Below, piece after piece: positions 25,164-37,093 of a DNA stretch of 64,000 nt; the first letter of the stretch is position 1; the number at the start of each line of letters is the position of its first letter. Under the pieces are notes generated by a model. The model worked only from the letters and a program-made list of their open reading frames with translations. It ran no database searches and was not told the origin of the DNA. Source of the DNA: Sciurus carolinensis (taxonomy: Eukaryota; Chordata; Mammalia; Rodentia; Sciuridae). The stretch spans positions 1,798,001-1,862,000 of the forward strand of contig NW_025920106.1 in NCBI RefSeq assembly GCF_902686445.1, written 5' to 3'. The position numbers and the translations under genes were made by a program.

Positions 25164-28015
25164 AGTGTCTGAGACCACAGCGAGGATATTATGTCAGCAT
25201 CAGTCGTCACAATGAGGTTATAATGTGAGAGTCATAATTCATGATGAGGGTATTATGTAAGCATCACAGGTCACAGTGAGTGTATCATATGAGTGTCAGT
25301 GGTCACACAGGATATAATCTGAGCCACACTGAAGGTATTAAGTCAGTGTCAAGAGTCATAGTAATGGTATTGTTTGAGTGTGAGAGTCCACAGTGGGGGT
25401 AATATATGAGTATAAGAGGTCACACAGAGTGCTATGTGAGTGACACAGGCAAAGTGAGGACATTGTGTTAGAGGATATATTGTGAAAATATTATCAACAT
25501 CAGGGGCCTTAGTGTGGATATCTTATGAATGTGCCAGGTTATGATGAGGGTATTGTTAGAGTCACAGGCCAATTGAGAACATTGTGTGAATGTGAGAGGC
25601 CACATGGAAGTTATCATATAAACATCAGAGATCAAGTGAGAATATAATATGTGTCAGTGACAACAGTGAGGGTATTATGTGAGTATCAGAGGAGAGGTCA
25701 AAGTGAGAATACAATTTGAGTGTCAGAGGTCATATTCAGATTATTAAATGAATGTAAGAGGACACAATAGGATATTATGTCAGTATCAGAGGACAGGGTG
25801 AGGATATTAAATGAGTGTTCAGGGTCACAGTGAGTACATTAAGTTAGTTTAAGAGGCCGTGTTAAAATATTATAGTGTCAGAGCCCAGTGAGTTATTGTA
25901 ATAGTGTCAGGGGCCAGTGTTATGTTATTATGTGAGTGTCAGAGACCAGAGTGAGGGATTTATGTGTGTGCCAGAAGCCACAGTGAGGGTTTCATTGCAG
26001 TGTCAGATGCCCCAGGTATATGTCAGGGGGTGCTGTGAGTGTGTTATGTCCATGTCTGAGGTCATATGAGATCATTATATGAGCATCAGAAGCCACAGTG
26101 ATATGATGTCAATTATAGGACACATTGAGGATATCAGGTTTGTCTCAGGTCACACTAAAGAAATAATATGAGTGAGACATGTCACTGTGATGATATTATG
26201 TCAGTGTCAGAGGTCAGAATGAGGGTTTTATGTGAATGTCAGGGAACACAGTAGGGTATTATGTGAGTGTCAGCAGCCAAGTGAAGATATTATGTAAATG
26301 GCACAGGATACAATGAGGGTATTACATGAGTATCAGTGACCACAGGAGACTACTATATGTCTGAGATCATGCTTACTATCCTGTGTTCATGTCAGAGGTC
26401 ACAGTGAGGAAGTTTTGTGGGTGACAGAGGTCATGTGACAAGAATATGTGAGTGCTCAAGGCCTTAGTGAGAATTTTTTTTTTTTTGTAATCAGAGTCCA
26501 CAGTAGGGTATTATGTGAGTGACAGAAGAACAGTAAGAATATTATGTCACTATCAGAGGACAAATGAGGATATTATGTGAATGCCAGAGGCCACATGAAG
26601 TTGTTATGGAAGTGTTTGAATCACAGTGAGTAAATCATATAATATCAGAGATCTGGTGAAAATATTGTGAGACTGTCACATTAAGGATATTTTGCAATTG
26701 TCAGAGGGCAGAAAGAAGGTATTATGTGATGGACAATAGGCACAGTGAAGGTATTAGGTGAGTGTTAGATGTCCCAATTGGAATATTCTGAGTGTCAGAG
26801 GCCACATTTATGGTATTATGTGTCAGAGAGCATATGCAGGTGTTATATTAGTATCTGAGGTTACATTGAGGGTATTATATGAGTGTGAGAAATCACAGTG
26901 AGTGCATTTTTGAGGATCAGAGGATTAGGGTATTTCATCAGTGACAATGGTTATACTTAGGGTATTATTTGAGTGCCTCAGGTCACACTGAGGGTATTAT
27001 GTGAGTTAATTATGTGTCAGAGATCACAGAGTATAATATGTGAGAATCAGAGGTCACAGTGAGAATATTATGATGGTGTCACAGGCCAAGTTGCTGAGGG
27101 GGTCAGGTAGCAGGGAGAGAGATGATATTTTGTGTTTTAAAGGTTACTTTGATGGTTTTTATATCAGAAGTTCCAGTATGGTAATATGTGATTGTCAGAG
27201 ATAACAGTGAGCAAATTGTATGAGAGTCAGAGGCCACAATGATTGTATTATGTGAATATAATATTCAGAAAAATGTCAGTGTCAGATGCCAAGTGAGGAT
27301 ATTATATCAGTGTCACAGGACATATTTAAGGTCTTATGTAAGATTCAAAGAACACTCTGAATATAATATGTGTGTAGGACTCCACAATTTTGTTATTATG
27401 TGATTGTCTGAGGTCACAACGGAGATATAATGTGTCAGTGGTAACAATGAAGGAATTATGTAAGTGTCAGAGACTGATTGAGGACTTTGTCAGAGGCCAC
27501 AGCATGGTATTACATGAGTGTTTGATGTCACACTGAGGTGTATTTTGTGAGGAACTCATGTGACAGTGAGTGTAATATGTGAAAGGAATTTTGTAATTGA
27601 GAAGGTATTTTTAAATGTCAGAGGCCACAGTTTGGAAAAATTTTTAATCTCAGGGGCTATTCTGAATATATATGAATATAAGTGAACCCAGTAAGTATAT
27701 TTGATAGCATCAGATGCCATAGTGAGTATATTTTGTCAATGGCCGGGACCATAGTGATATGTGCTATCAAGGTCACAGTGATGATATAGTATGAATGTCA
27801 AGGTAAGAGTGAGGAAATTTTGTGAGAGTCAGAGGCCAAGTGATGGTATTATGTGAATGTCAAAAGCCACATTAGTGTATTATGTGAGTGTCCTATGTCA
27901 CATTGAGCATATTATGTGAGCATGACAGGCCCCAGTGAGGGCTTTAGTTGAGTGTCAGAAGTCAGTGAAAATCCTATGTGTGATAGGCCATGATGAGGGT
28001 GACTGTCAGAGGCCA
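25164..28015. repeat. degenerate 32-bp minisatellite
   Basis: Units of about 32 bp with core GTCAGAGG, then CACAGTGAGG, then TATTATGTGAGT, repeated with heavy drift for 2.85 kb, or roughly 90 units. A clean adjacent pair can be read at 27016-27080. Many units contain AGGTCA. The left end is lost in the assembly gap and the right end dissolves into non-repeat sequence near 28015. The unit differs in length and sequence from the 23-bp array at 591-8970. No open frames of note. Confidence 0.9.
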
Positions 28016-31000
28016 CATTGCTCCATTTCTGAAATTGAAAAAATGTTTATCCTGAAAGATTGACTAGGAAGTTTAAGGCATATACCCAGGATTTCATGGA
28101 TACTCAGTACACAGCTGTATTGCCCATGATGATGAGGAGAAATGGATTTGGGGTAAGAAGAGGGAATAAAGCCAAGAGGTACAACAGAAAATGAAATATG
28201 TTGGGACCAGGAGCCCCACATTCCTCCATGAAGTGCCAGACCAGGTCCTTAGATCTTGATATGAGGAATGGGCCACTTCCCTAAGACCATTTTCTGAAAG
28301 ACCATTTTCCTTGCTAAGCCAAACAGACTGGTAACAAAGTCCTCCCAGCCATGGTGTGCCATGTCCCTCTGGGAGTCACAACTTGAGGTCAGTACACTCT
28401 TGGCTAATTGAGGTTTAATTTTGCAGCCATTCCTTCTGGATACATTGGGCTAGGTGCTGAGTAAAGGCTGGCACAGATTCTTGGGCATATTTGACATGTC
28501 CCAGAGTCTCCTAGGATTTTCTAGCCAGTGCAAATATCAGCCTTGACAAGAAGTAATCACAGTAAGGGGACCAGGTTTCTTGTTTTATCCTAGTGGCAAC
28601 AAGCAGCATACCAACATATAACCTTCAACAGTGCTAATGAAATAACTTACTTGTGGAGTCATGATGAGGGGGTTCGGAAAGCAGGGAAAGAGAGAAAAAG
28701 TACCATAGAACTGCAGCAGTGGCTGGCAGCATAGTTTGGCACCCTTGAATTCCCTTGCAATTCTAGAGGACCAGCAAGAAGCAAAAGGTTCACTTGTGAA
28801 TATTCACCCTGCATGGGAAAATACCTGAGGTCAGGGTCAGGGTTCAATGCCCAGACAACATTGACATATTCAGTCCCATGGGAATGTTGGTTTCAATTCT
28901 GGATATTTAGGGGAAAACACTCAAGATGACTTGGATTCTGCAATATCCAGTGCCATTATTCTTGGCATGGCACCTTCCATGTGACAGGACAGATTAGGCA
29001 CACCTAGATGAGCTCCTAACATTATTTTCCAGTGACTGATGTATAGGGTTTGCAGGAGAGAGTTGGGTATGCCAGGCAGCTCTGAGGCTCTAAGTGGAGA
29101 CAGTGAGTCTAATCAGGTCACATATCTCTATTATTTCTGCACACCACCCCACAAGTTTACTAGCAGCACTAGAGATGAATAGTTTGAGACATTTTGCTCA
29201 AGTACATCATCAGATGGCACAGTAGTAATCTCATCATACATGCAATTTTCAATTTTATTTTACATTTGAGTATTTTTTGAGTTACTTAAGCCTCCATATT
29301 TTTAACTATCATTCTTAAGTCTGCATAAGAGTTGTGGAACAATGTACCAATTGATTCAGCCATATTGCTCCTCTTAAATATTTAGGTTCCTCTAGCTTTT
29401 AGCTAGTATGAAAATTATGTGTAAAATTTAAAGATCTTACCCTGTATAGTAAAACCAGAGTTAATGTAGAAGATTTTTGGTTGGGGAAGGAATTCTGTTG
29501 TATCCCATCCCTTTCCAAAAATACAAATCTTCCTTGGAATCCTGTTTCCTTGTCACAAACTTGGCCCTTGAATGGTCCAGACGTTTGCCCCCTTAGACTA
29601 TTTGTGTCACTTGCCCCTACTCAGCTCTCTTCCTGGTGCAGTTGTGCTGAATCTTGGATGGTGGAAAGCAGCCTTCCCTCTTGGTTATCCCCCACCAACA
29701 CTGTGAGAGGATCCAGAGGTAGCCAGACTGAAGCTCAATTGTAAAATGAGACTGAGCAACAGGGAGTAGAGTGGCTGACTGTGAGAGAAAAGGGCACAGG
29801 CCACAGCAGTCTGACTCCTGAAAGACACAATGACTCCATAGTGCTTTCTAAAGAAGAAAGAAGAAGATAAAATTTAGTCCATGTGCAGCATCTGGTATAA
29901 GCAGTCACAAAAAGCCTTTCCCATTTACAGGATGGAAATTCTTGGAGTCTTCAGGAGGGTGGGGTAGGGTGGGGATTTTTAGTTATTTTTAGGTGACCCA
30001 AGCCTGTGATTTCTATTTCTAGAGGATCATTAGAGTCTAGCAGATCATGAAGTTAACCTCCTAGGTGAGAGAATATCATTGTGACTGCATTGTCATATTA
30101 CAGAAATTAGAGTGAAGGGTTAATAATCTGCCCTTGGAGTTAGGAGCCCAATGTAATTTGTGGTGGAAATATTTTCAGTTGAATAAATAATAAACATGTG
30201 CCAGGAGTCAGGGGACATTGATTCAATATAGCTGTGCCCCAACTGGTTGTGCAAGATGGGGAGACAAATACCCTCAGGTCTGGCTTGCTTCTCTGTACAC
30301 TGAGGGCATTTTCCTGCATACTCTCAAAGGCCCTTCTTTCCTTTGGTGGCTCCTCTGTTCTTCCATGGAGATTGGCCTCTAGCAGACATTTGAGAAGCAG
30401 ATGGACAGTAGGACAGCCTAGTACTTCTCACCCTAGTACTTCTCAGCCTAGTACTGCCTGACTTCCTGAGGATATGTGCAAACCTGTTTTCTTCTTCCTA
30501 GAGCACTTAAGAAGCAATAACCACAGAATAGTTAAATTGGGAGTCATGACATCACTTAATGATCAGGAAATAAGGTGCTGGAAAGACCCATGACACCTGG
30601 ATAAGATCACATTAAAAAGGGTATGTAGTTGGAAACTAAGGATGCAGTGACCAGAACCAGGAGTCTGGTTTTGAAGTGTGTGAACTTGACTACATTTGGG
30701 GTAGTATATCTTCCTGGTCTCCTGGCTAAGGGAATTTAGAACTTCCCTCACCTTTCTCTCAGAGTGAAATGGATATTGAAGGAGTGTCTGGATAACTGCA
30801 TGTGGCAGAATAGCACAGGAGTAATTTGTGTTCTGGTGTGAACCAGTAACTCCAATTCTCCAAGCTCATTTTGAAAACCCAGATGAATGATTTTGAATGG
30901 TGCACATATGTCTGGTAATTAATTTAGTAGTTCTATGGGATTTTGGAGTCAATTTTTATTTGGGGCAAATGGTAATCATTTTTATTAAAAACTGCCATAA

Positions 31001-31315
31001 AGCACTGAGGTTTTAAATATATTTCAGTAAGTATAACAGGCAAGGTGACTTAAGAAAAATAAGTAGGCAAAAAATAATTCAAATGCAAAAATCACAAAGG
31101 CAATGTGGAAATAAATATTTGTGGAAACAACTAGAAGATGTGAGTAGAAAGGAAGTCTTCCAAACTCAGCCTCAAAGTGACTGGTGTGGGGTCTCCACAA
31201 GTGCTATCAGGAAGTCTTTATTTCTTCTGATTTCCCTCTTCCTTCTCAAGGTCTATGATAATATTTTTGCATCTCAAAGGGACTATTAGTGAGGTGGTAG
31301 ACCAAGAATGATTTA
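28016..31315. other. unclassified intergenic sequence
   Basis: No gene or confident repeat family was identified. Several minus- and plus-strand open frames of 60-87 codons are not recognisable. A G-rich string at 29957-29974 could form a quadruplex. A short tandem of CCTAGTACTTCTCA occurs at about 30418-30455. Confidence 0.4.
29957..29974 (+). other. potential G-quadruplex
   Basis: Four runs of three or four G separated by one or two bases (GGGTGGGGTAGGGTGGGG). This is the standard pattern for an intramolecular quadruplex with very short loops. No associated gene is visible. Confidence 0.5.
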
Positions 31316-31317
31316 AA

Positions 31318-31485
31318 ACCCAACTTTGGATACTGGATTTATCTTTATGTTCTGGCTTACCACTTCCATGACCTGTGGCCATGGGAAGGAAGTTTCACAC
31401 CCTTTGAGTCCTGATCCCCTCATCTATAAAGTGGAGATGTCCTGATACCAGGGTTCTTTGACAGTGCCATGAGCTGACATAGAGA
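31318..31485 (+). mobile_element. MIR SINE (ancient, mammal-wide)
   Basis: Matches the MIR core by eye: CTGGCTTACCACTTCCATGA, then a GGGAAGGAAGTTTCACACC-like stretch, then CCTCATCTATAAAGTGGAGA. Strongly diverged, as expected for an element older than the rodent radiation. Confidence 0.7.
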
Positions 31486-33010
31486 CTTCCCAGGTCTGTG
31501 GTGTAGTCAGCTATTTCCCTGAAGATCATAGGTGAGTGTGGAAAGCAGTGGCAGAGAATGGAATAGCAGCGACTGAGATTGGTGGTCTCTGATGACATCA
31601 TGGTTGTGGCATGCCTGGTGCCTAAGAATGTTTCAAGGGCCCTGAATGCTGGACTGCTGCTGTGGCAATGCTCTGCATGAGAAGGCTCTGTGTAAGAGTC
31701 CTATCAACTCTGATCTTGATCTCAGGCCTATATCTCCTGGGAAGGAAGAAATTTTTATGCTAGACAATCATAATATTTCACCAGCTCCACTTCTCCTGTG
31801 TCTGCCAACTTTAGAATAACTTTTAACAATGGACTTTCTTGAGTGCTACACAAAGCTCCTAACATTAAACTTTGCAACTCTGGACTGCAACTGTGGAAAA
31901 GCTACTTAGATGTCCTAGTTTATGTGACTTTTCTGAATAGAGAGAAAATTATTTCATAGTCATTAGCCTGATAATTAGACATATATAAATAAATATTGCT
32001 GGTATAACTCTTTAGATCTACATCTTCATCAGAGAGCAGAGCTCCACTTTATCCCAGTGTGATCTTCAAAATCTGTTTGAAAACACAGCAGAACAATTTC
32101 TGAGTACAGAGCAGTTGTAAGTCAGCAGTCAATGTGGCTGGCCGGGGCAGATGGAGTGAGCACAGAACATCTATCCTTGCTTGACAGCTCCCTCCTGTCC
32201 CCCATTCAACATGCTGAGTGAATGACTCCCTAGTCTACTCATGAGCCATCACAGCAGCCACCCACTTCCACTTAGAAGACCAACTAAAGAAGACCAACTT
32301 AGAAGACTCCCCAGGTCCAAACTGTCTCCTGTTAGGGCTTTATGGGAAAGGAGGGTCAACTGAGCAGACTGGGTGTGATGTTTCCCAATTCAAGGAGCAC
32401 CTAAATGCCAGGGGGCTGTGTTTCACACTCCCGAGCCCTGACCTGTCAGCAGCCATCTTGCCATGTGGCTGCTAGGACCCTAGACCAGGTTCCTGACTCA
32501 GCCAAAGCCCATGTGTGCCCAGATTGGAGGATCAGATTCTTAGGGCAATGCTGTTGGGGGCTGGTGCTAAGCTTGTTGACCCACGTGCCCTCATGAAGCC
32601 CTCCATCCTTGCCTAATCCTGTAGACCTCCTGGGGGCTCACTACCCACAGCAGGATCTATGTGACTGGGCTCTCATGATGCCCAAGGTGGCCAAACTACC
32701 ACAGAGTTACCTAGCAGGCCTAGATAGCAGTGTGAGCTGTCAGGCTTCACTGGGGTCCCCTATCCTGCCTAGACCTGGAGCAATCCATGGCTGGCTTGGC
32801 TGTGCCCTGCACTCAATGTAGCTCCTCTTCAACTGGGCCAAGAACTTAGGATCACCTATCTTGATACATTGGTCAATGTCCCACACTCCCTTCCTCTTTT
32901 CTCTTCCCATCACTATGGATCCAGCATTTGTGTTGAATCTTGGTCTGAAGTGGTCAGGAGCAGAAGCGTCTCTGGTTGCCCATGGGACCCGTGATGCCAC
33001 TGGGCTGTAA
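31486..33010. other. unclassified intergenic sequence
   Basis: Nothing recognised with confidence. The right part (32100-33000) is less AT-rich and may belong to the same decayed retroviral remnant as 33020-33190, but I see no alignment strong enough to claim it. Confidence 0.35.
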
Positions 33011-33019
33011 TTCCACCCC

Positions 33020-33190
33020 TTGCGACTTCAGGTGCTGTCTCTGGTGCAGAAACTAGATCACAGAAGCAACTCCTCAACATCCAGGTTACCCAAGGCCCAG
33101 AGAACACCTCTGGGGACAGAGAAAAAGTGCATCCTCCAACTGGACACTGGAGCCTCCATGTCCTTCATACCTGCCATGCCCTAAGCCTGC
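33020..33190 (+). pseudogene. possible ERV aspartic-protease scrap
   Basis: One plus-strand frame reads KKCILQLDTGASMSFIPAMP before a stop. The LDTGAS string is the signature of retroviral and retrotransposon aspartic proteases, normally preceded by a few hydrophobic residues as here. No flap, second motif or adjoining RT could be found, so this may be coincidence. Confidence 0.25.
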
Positions 33191-33424
33191 CCCTTTCACT
33201 TCAATTACAGTTGCTCTCCTATCTTTTGCTCTCAGGGCACAGAAGCACTGGAAACCTGCTGAGGCCATTTTCAGAGTTCAGGATTGCAGTTGAATGATTG
33301 AGAGTTCCCAGTTATGACTTTCAGCCACTTTTCTCACTCCGTTGAATCTTGAGAGAAGAGCTGCAAAAGTAACTAGCAGCAGATGTACATTGGATGAGGA
33401 ATTTTTTTTTCTGCCAGTAAATTT

Positions 33425-33552
33425 TGGTCCTGGGCCCCCAGACCTGTGCCTCTTTAGATTTACTGTCAGCGTCTGGCTGAGTTGCTGAGGCATTCCCTAA
33501 TTTTGGGAAAAAAAGCTTTGCCAAAGAAAAACACTTTCCTCTACCTCATCCA
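33425..33552 (+). repeat. duplicated segment X, copy 1
   Basis: Clearly similar to 36088-36232: both hold a CCCCAGACC string, then TTTACTG.CAGC.TCTGGCTG, then TTGAGGCATTCCCT, then AACACTTTCCT. No known family recognised. Confidence 0.7.
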
Positions 33553-34085
33553 TCAATGGGATTGTAGGCAAGTTTCAGCATATACACTGGGTTGTACCTT
33601 TTGCCCAGATATCTCCTGCTTAGAAATTTTCCAAGGAAAATGAGAGGAGGAAAAAGAATAATGAGGAAGAAATCATCATAATATGATTGGAATTGGCTAG
33701 CTATCCAGGTGTGAATGATCCCAAAATCTCCCTTCCTACTCACCACCTGAGCATATTCTGAATCCCACATATGCCTGCCTCTCCTTCTGCTCCAGTGGCC
33801 TCCATGCTCACTGCCATCATTTTCTGCTCAGTGATCAGCTACAAGTCTTTTCCTCCTTCAATAGACAGGGATAAACTTTTCCCCTCACGACATACCACTA
33901 CATTGTGGGTCTTGACATGCACCAAAGTTCCTTGCAGGATTGCTGTGAAAAGGAAGATGAAGCATTCCTTAGAAATTTGTTGGTTTGACTGTGGCAGGGT
34001 TTTCTGCAGATAATTTGACAGAGTCAGACCAGAAGACAATCTACAGGGTGGCTAAAAGTGACTCCTCCAAAGCCAAATAAATTGC
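33553..34085. other. unclassified intergenic sequence
   Basis: No recognisable gene or repeat. Short overlapping open frames on both strands show no domain. Confidence 0.4.
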
Positions 34086-34090
34086 TCCTT

Positions 34091-34164
34091 TTGGAGAGCA
34101 CTCACTTAGCATGCAAAAGCTTGGAGGTTCAAATCCCCAGCTCCTCAGAGGTGAGAAAAAAAAA
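34091..34164 (+). mobile_element. ID-type SINE
   Basis: Reads as the tRNA-derived ID body: GAGAGCACTCACTTAGCATG (A-box side), a GGTTCAAATCC B-box at 34126-34136, a CCCAGC end, then an A-rich tail. It is diverged and missing part of its head. Confidence 0.6.
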
Positions 34165-34666
34165 CTCTTTCTTGTATGCCACCCCTCCCACATCTCAAAT
34201 GTTTCTCCTCTTTTCATCCACTCAATCAATAAAATTGAAAAAGTACCAGTGGGATACACAAGCATTTTCCAATCAGACTTTCAGCATGGAGCTACAGTGA
34301 CAGCATTGCTTCCCAGGTCACCTGCAGTTCATAAGAGAAGGTGTACCTTGAGATGAGTCAACTCTCAGGAACCCATAGGACAGATCATTCTCACGAGTTT
34401 GCTCATGGTGGTATAACCTCAGCCTGATCTTGAAGAAGACGATGCTCAGGTTGCAATAGTAGGAGCTTTAAAATGACAACTGCATGAGTCTTTGGCAATG
34501 ACCAGGCTTCTTGGGCACAATACAGACTCTGTGCTAGTGAAGAGGACTTGCACACCTCAGCACTTTCCCTATGAACCTCAATTTCTTCTGAAAATCAAAA
34601 ATTGAGGACCAAGACAACCATCCTTGGCCCTGGCTTTTCTCAGTCATTTTTCCTTTGCCTCAGGTT
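34165..34666. other. unclassified intergenic sequence
   Basis: Nothing recognised between the ID element and duplicated segment Y. Confidence 0.4.
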
Positions 34667-35156
34667 GCAAATGACTTGAAGTTAAATTGTATGATTTTGG
34701 GATGAATATGTGTTATCTCATGCTAATAGCATTCAGGAGGAACAGGGGGACTTTGCAACCTAGTCTCCAAGTATCATTGGAGGTCCAGTGTCAACAGGAA
34801 TGAAGCCCTTTTATAGAGTGTTGTTAATTTGGATGGAAGTCTGAAGAGATGCAGTGTAGAATTGGGTGAAGGATATGGTGTCTCATGTGCAATGTGGTTC
34901 TGGGACTGAGGGGATTGTGCTTCACAGGGTCAGAAATGACACACAAAACCCTATTTGAAAGAAGTAACACTGAAATAAGGCAAGCAGAGACAATCGGCCT
35001 GTGGTGTGTTGGTGGTGGATATAAGTGAGTCCAAGAAACCAAAAGTATGTTAAAATTTGACAAAACTTGAGGATACACTCTTCTTGCTCACTAAGGCCTA
35101 TCACATAGATGTTCTTTAACCTATTCTGTTTTGATATTCAGGTTTTACCCATGTTG
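34667..35156 (+). repeat. duplicated segment Y, copy 1
   Basis: About 490 bp that recurs at 35610-36078 with substitutions and small indels. Shared landmarks include AGCATTCAGGAGGAACAG, GGAATGAAGCCCTTT.ATAGA, GGCAAGCAGAGACA.T, and near the end CTTGAGGATACACTCTTCTT and TTCTGTTTTGATATTCAGG. The family is unknown; it may be part of an LTR or a low-copy local duplication. Confidence 0.8.
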
Positions 35157-35609
35157 GATCTTCACTTTTGTTTTTGAGAAGGATGGTTTTGAATAAATTT
35201 CTGATATTGAAGTGCACTCTTGAATTCCAGAGCCATGCTTCTTTGCTGCCTATCCCAATGTGAAGTTATTTATTTTGAAGGTCAATGGGTAGGTGGTGTG
35301 CTGCAAGGAAAGCCTTTCCTCAGAGGTCTTGTGCTGAAAAGAATAAAATCATCACAGGCATCATAAGCTGTACTTGAGAGCAACAGGAAGAGCCCAGAAT
35401 TGTTAAGGACATTGGTGTCCTTGCAAGGGGAATTAGGGTCGGTCATTATGGTTGCTTAAAGAATGATATGGCACTGACTGCATCCTGAATCTTTACAGTA
35501 TGTTGAAGCTGAAGAAATGTTCTGGAACTTTGGCATAGACCTTAAGCAATAAACATTTTGTTAATTTCTCTTCACTGAATTTGGTTTTCAATTTGGTTTT
35601 CATTTGGCA
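35157..35609. other. sequence between the Y copies
   Basis: Unclassified. It contains an AATAAA at 35551-35556, but there is no recognisable exon to go with it. Confidence 0.4.
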
Positions 35610-36078
35610 GCAAATGTCTTGAAATCAAATTGCATGATTTTGACATGAATACGTGTTATCTCCTCCTGATAGCATTCAGGAGGAACAGAGTACTTTGCAA
35701 CCTAGTCACCCAGTATAATTGGAGGAATGAAGCCCTTTCATAGACTTTTTTTTTTTATGGACATTCTCAAGATTCAGTGTAGCATTCTGTGAAGGATATG
35801 GTCTTCACACAAGCACCATGGTTTTGGGAATGAGTGGATTATGCTTCACAGGGTCAGGAGTGACACCCAAAGCCCTATATAAAGAAGTCACACTGAAAGA
35901 AGGCAAGCAGAGACATTAGGCCTGTGGTGTGTTGATGTTTGATATAAGCAAGTGCAAGCAATAAAAATGATGTTAAAATTTGACAAAGCTTGAGGATACA
36001 CTCTTCTTGCTCACTAAGGCCTATCACACTCTTGGATGTTCTTTAACATATTCTGTTTTGATATTCAGGTTTTCCTGC
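35610..36078 (+). repeat. duplicated segment Y, copy 2
   Basis: Second copy of the segment at 34667-35156, same orientation, about 935 bp downstream. Differences include a T-run at 35749-35757 and loss of about 20 bp near 35720. Confidence 0.8.
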
Positions 36079-36087
36079 AATTATTGA

Positions 36088-36232
36088 TCCTAGGACCCCA
36101 GACCCTGTGAGCCATCACCACTTCTCTTTGCCTGTTTTGATTTACTGACAGCATCTGGCTGAGTTATTGAGGCATTCCCTTATTTAGGAAAAAGGCTTTT
36201 CCCAGGGGAAACACTTTCCTTACCTCACTTGT
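36088..36232 (+). repeat. duplicated segment X, copy 2
   Basis: Second copy of 33425-33552. It follows Y copy 2 directly, whereas X copy 1 precedes Y copy 1 by more than 1 kb, so the duplication history was not one simple tandem event. Confidence 0.7.
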
Positions 36233-36633
36233 AGGGTGCCAGTCTACCTCTGGTGCAAGTAAACCCTCCTGAGTGAAGACCCCCTAACTCCAGGAGTTGG
36301 GTTAATCAGGCTGCTGGTGAGCATTGGCAAACTAGTTTATTGCAGAAACAGGTATACATTTTATAATTTTCTTGCCCATTCACAATGTGCCACATGGGAT
36401 CAGACCACCAGGCTTCTATACAGTTTCCCTTGGTAACACTAGGTCAACTTGGGGCAGTTATAGAATTGGAATGCTCTGCTCTGCATTCCTAGGTCATAGA
36501 ATTGGAATGCTCCTCTCTGCAAGTTTATACTCTTGAGACATTAACTGCTTTTAGCCAAGAACTAGGATTTCTTCCACATTGCTCACATTTCATTGAAAAA
36601 AAAATAAAAATTCTTCCAATAAAGAACATTGGC
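36231..36633 (-). mobile_element. probable solo LTR (minus strand), left part
   Basis: Begins with TG and, read on the minus strand, has TATAAAATG (near 36357) about 20 bp before AATAAACTAG (near 36338), the compact promoter and polyadenylation layout of an ERV LTR. An imperfect direct repeat of the string TAGAATTGGAATGCTC occurs at 36460 and 36495. L1-C inserted into its upstream side. The LTR identity is inferred from layout only. Confidence 0.4.
36621..36633. repeat. target-site duplication of L1-C (left)
   Basis: AAAGAACATTGGC, exactly repeated at 42664-42676. Confidence 0.92.
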
Positions 36634-36634
36634 G

Positions 36635-37093
36635 AGGCTCTCTTCATGGGGCGATCCAAGATGGTGGCCTAGAGGGAGACTGCACCCCCAGTCGCTCCAG
36701 AACCCAGGAGTTAAGAAGGGGAGGCATTGAGAGACTCGGACTGAAATAGAGCCACGGGTGAGTCTGCCCACTGGGTAAAGCTTGGCCCGGGTGGCAGGTC
36801 CAGATAGAGGTGGCTTATCGGAGCCGGGCAGGGCAGCTAGAGTCATCCACAGGCAGCCCTGCGCACTCTGGCAGTGGGCCCCGCCCACACAGCCAGCTTC
36901 TCCAGGTTCTCGGAACGGAACTGGCCCACTAGTGAGAACCTTTCTGACCAGAACAAGCTCCGAGTCCCGGAGCCACTGCAGCGCAGTGTACTCCGGCAAC
37001 GAACCAGCGGAGAGCCTCGAACCGCAAGCAGCCTCTGGGATCAGGGCAGGGCAGCCAGAGACCTCTTCAGGTGGCTCTGCCCACTCCGGCTGC
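36635..37093 (+). promoter_or_regulatory. L1-C 5' UTR module 1
   Basis: A 459-bp module opening with AGGCTCTCTTCATGGGG and a CAAGATGG YY1-type core (36657-36664), then CpG-containing GC-rich sequence. It is followed head to tail by a second copy at 37094. Tandem 5' UTR monomers act as the promoter in mouse L1, so this is probably the promoter region of L1-C. Confidence 0.75.

Noticed and set aside
28006..28276. Minus-strand frame with an MGNTAV start as an ERV gag beginning
   Set aside because: Only a few residues resemble a gag start and a stop follows at once; no further match.
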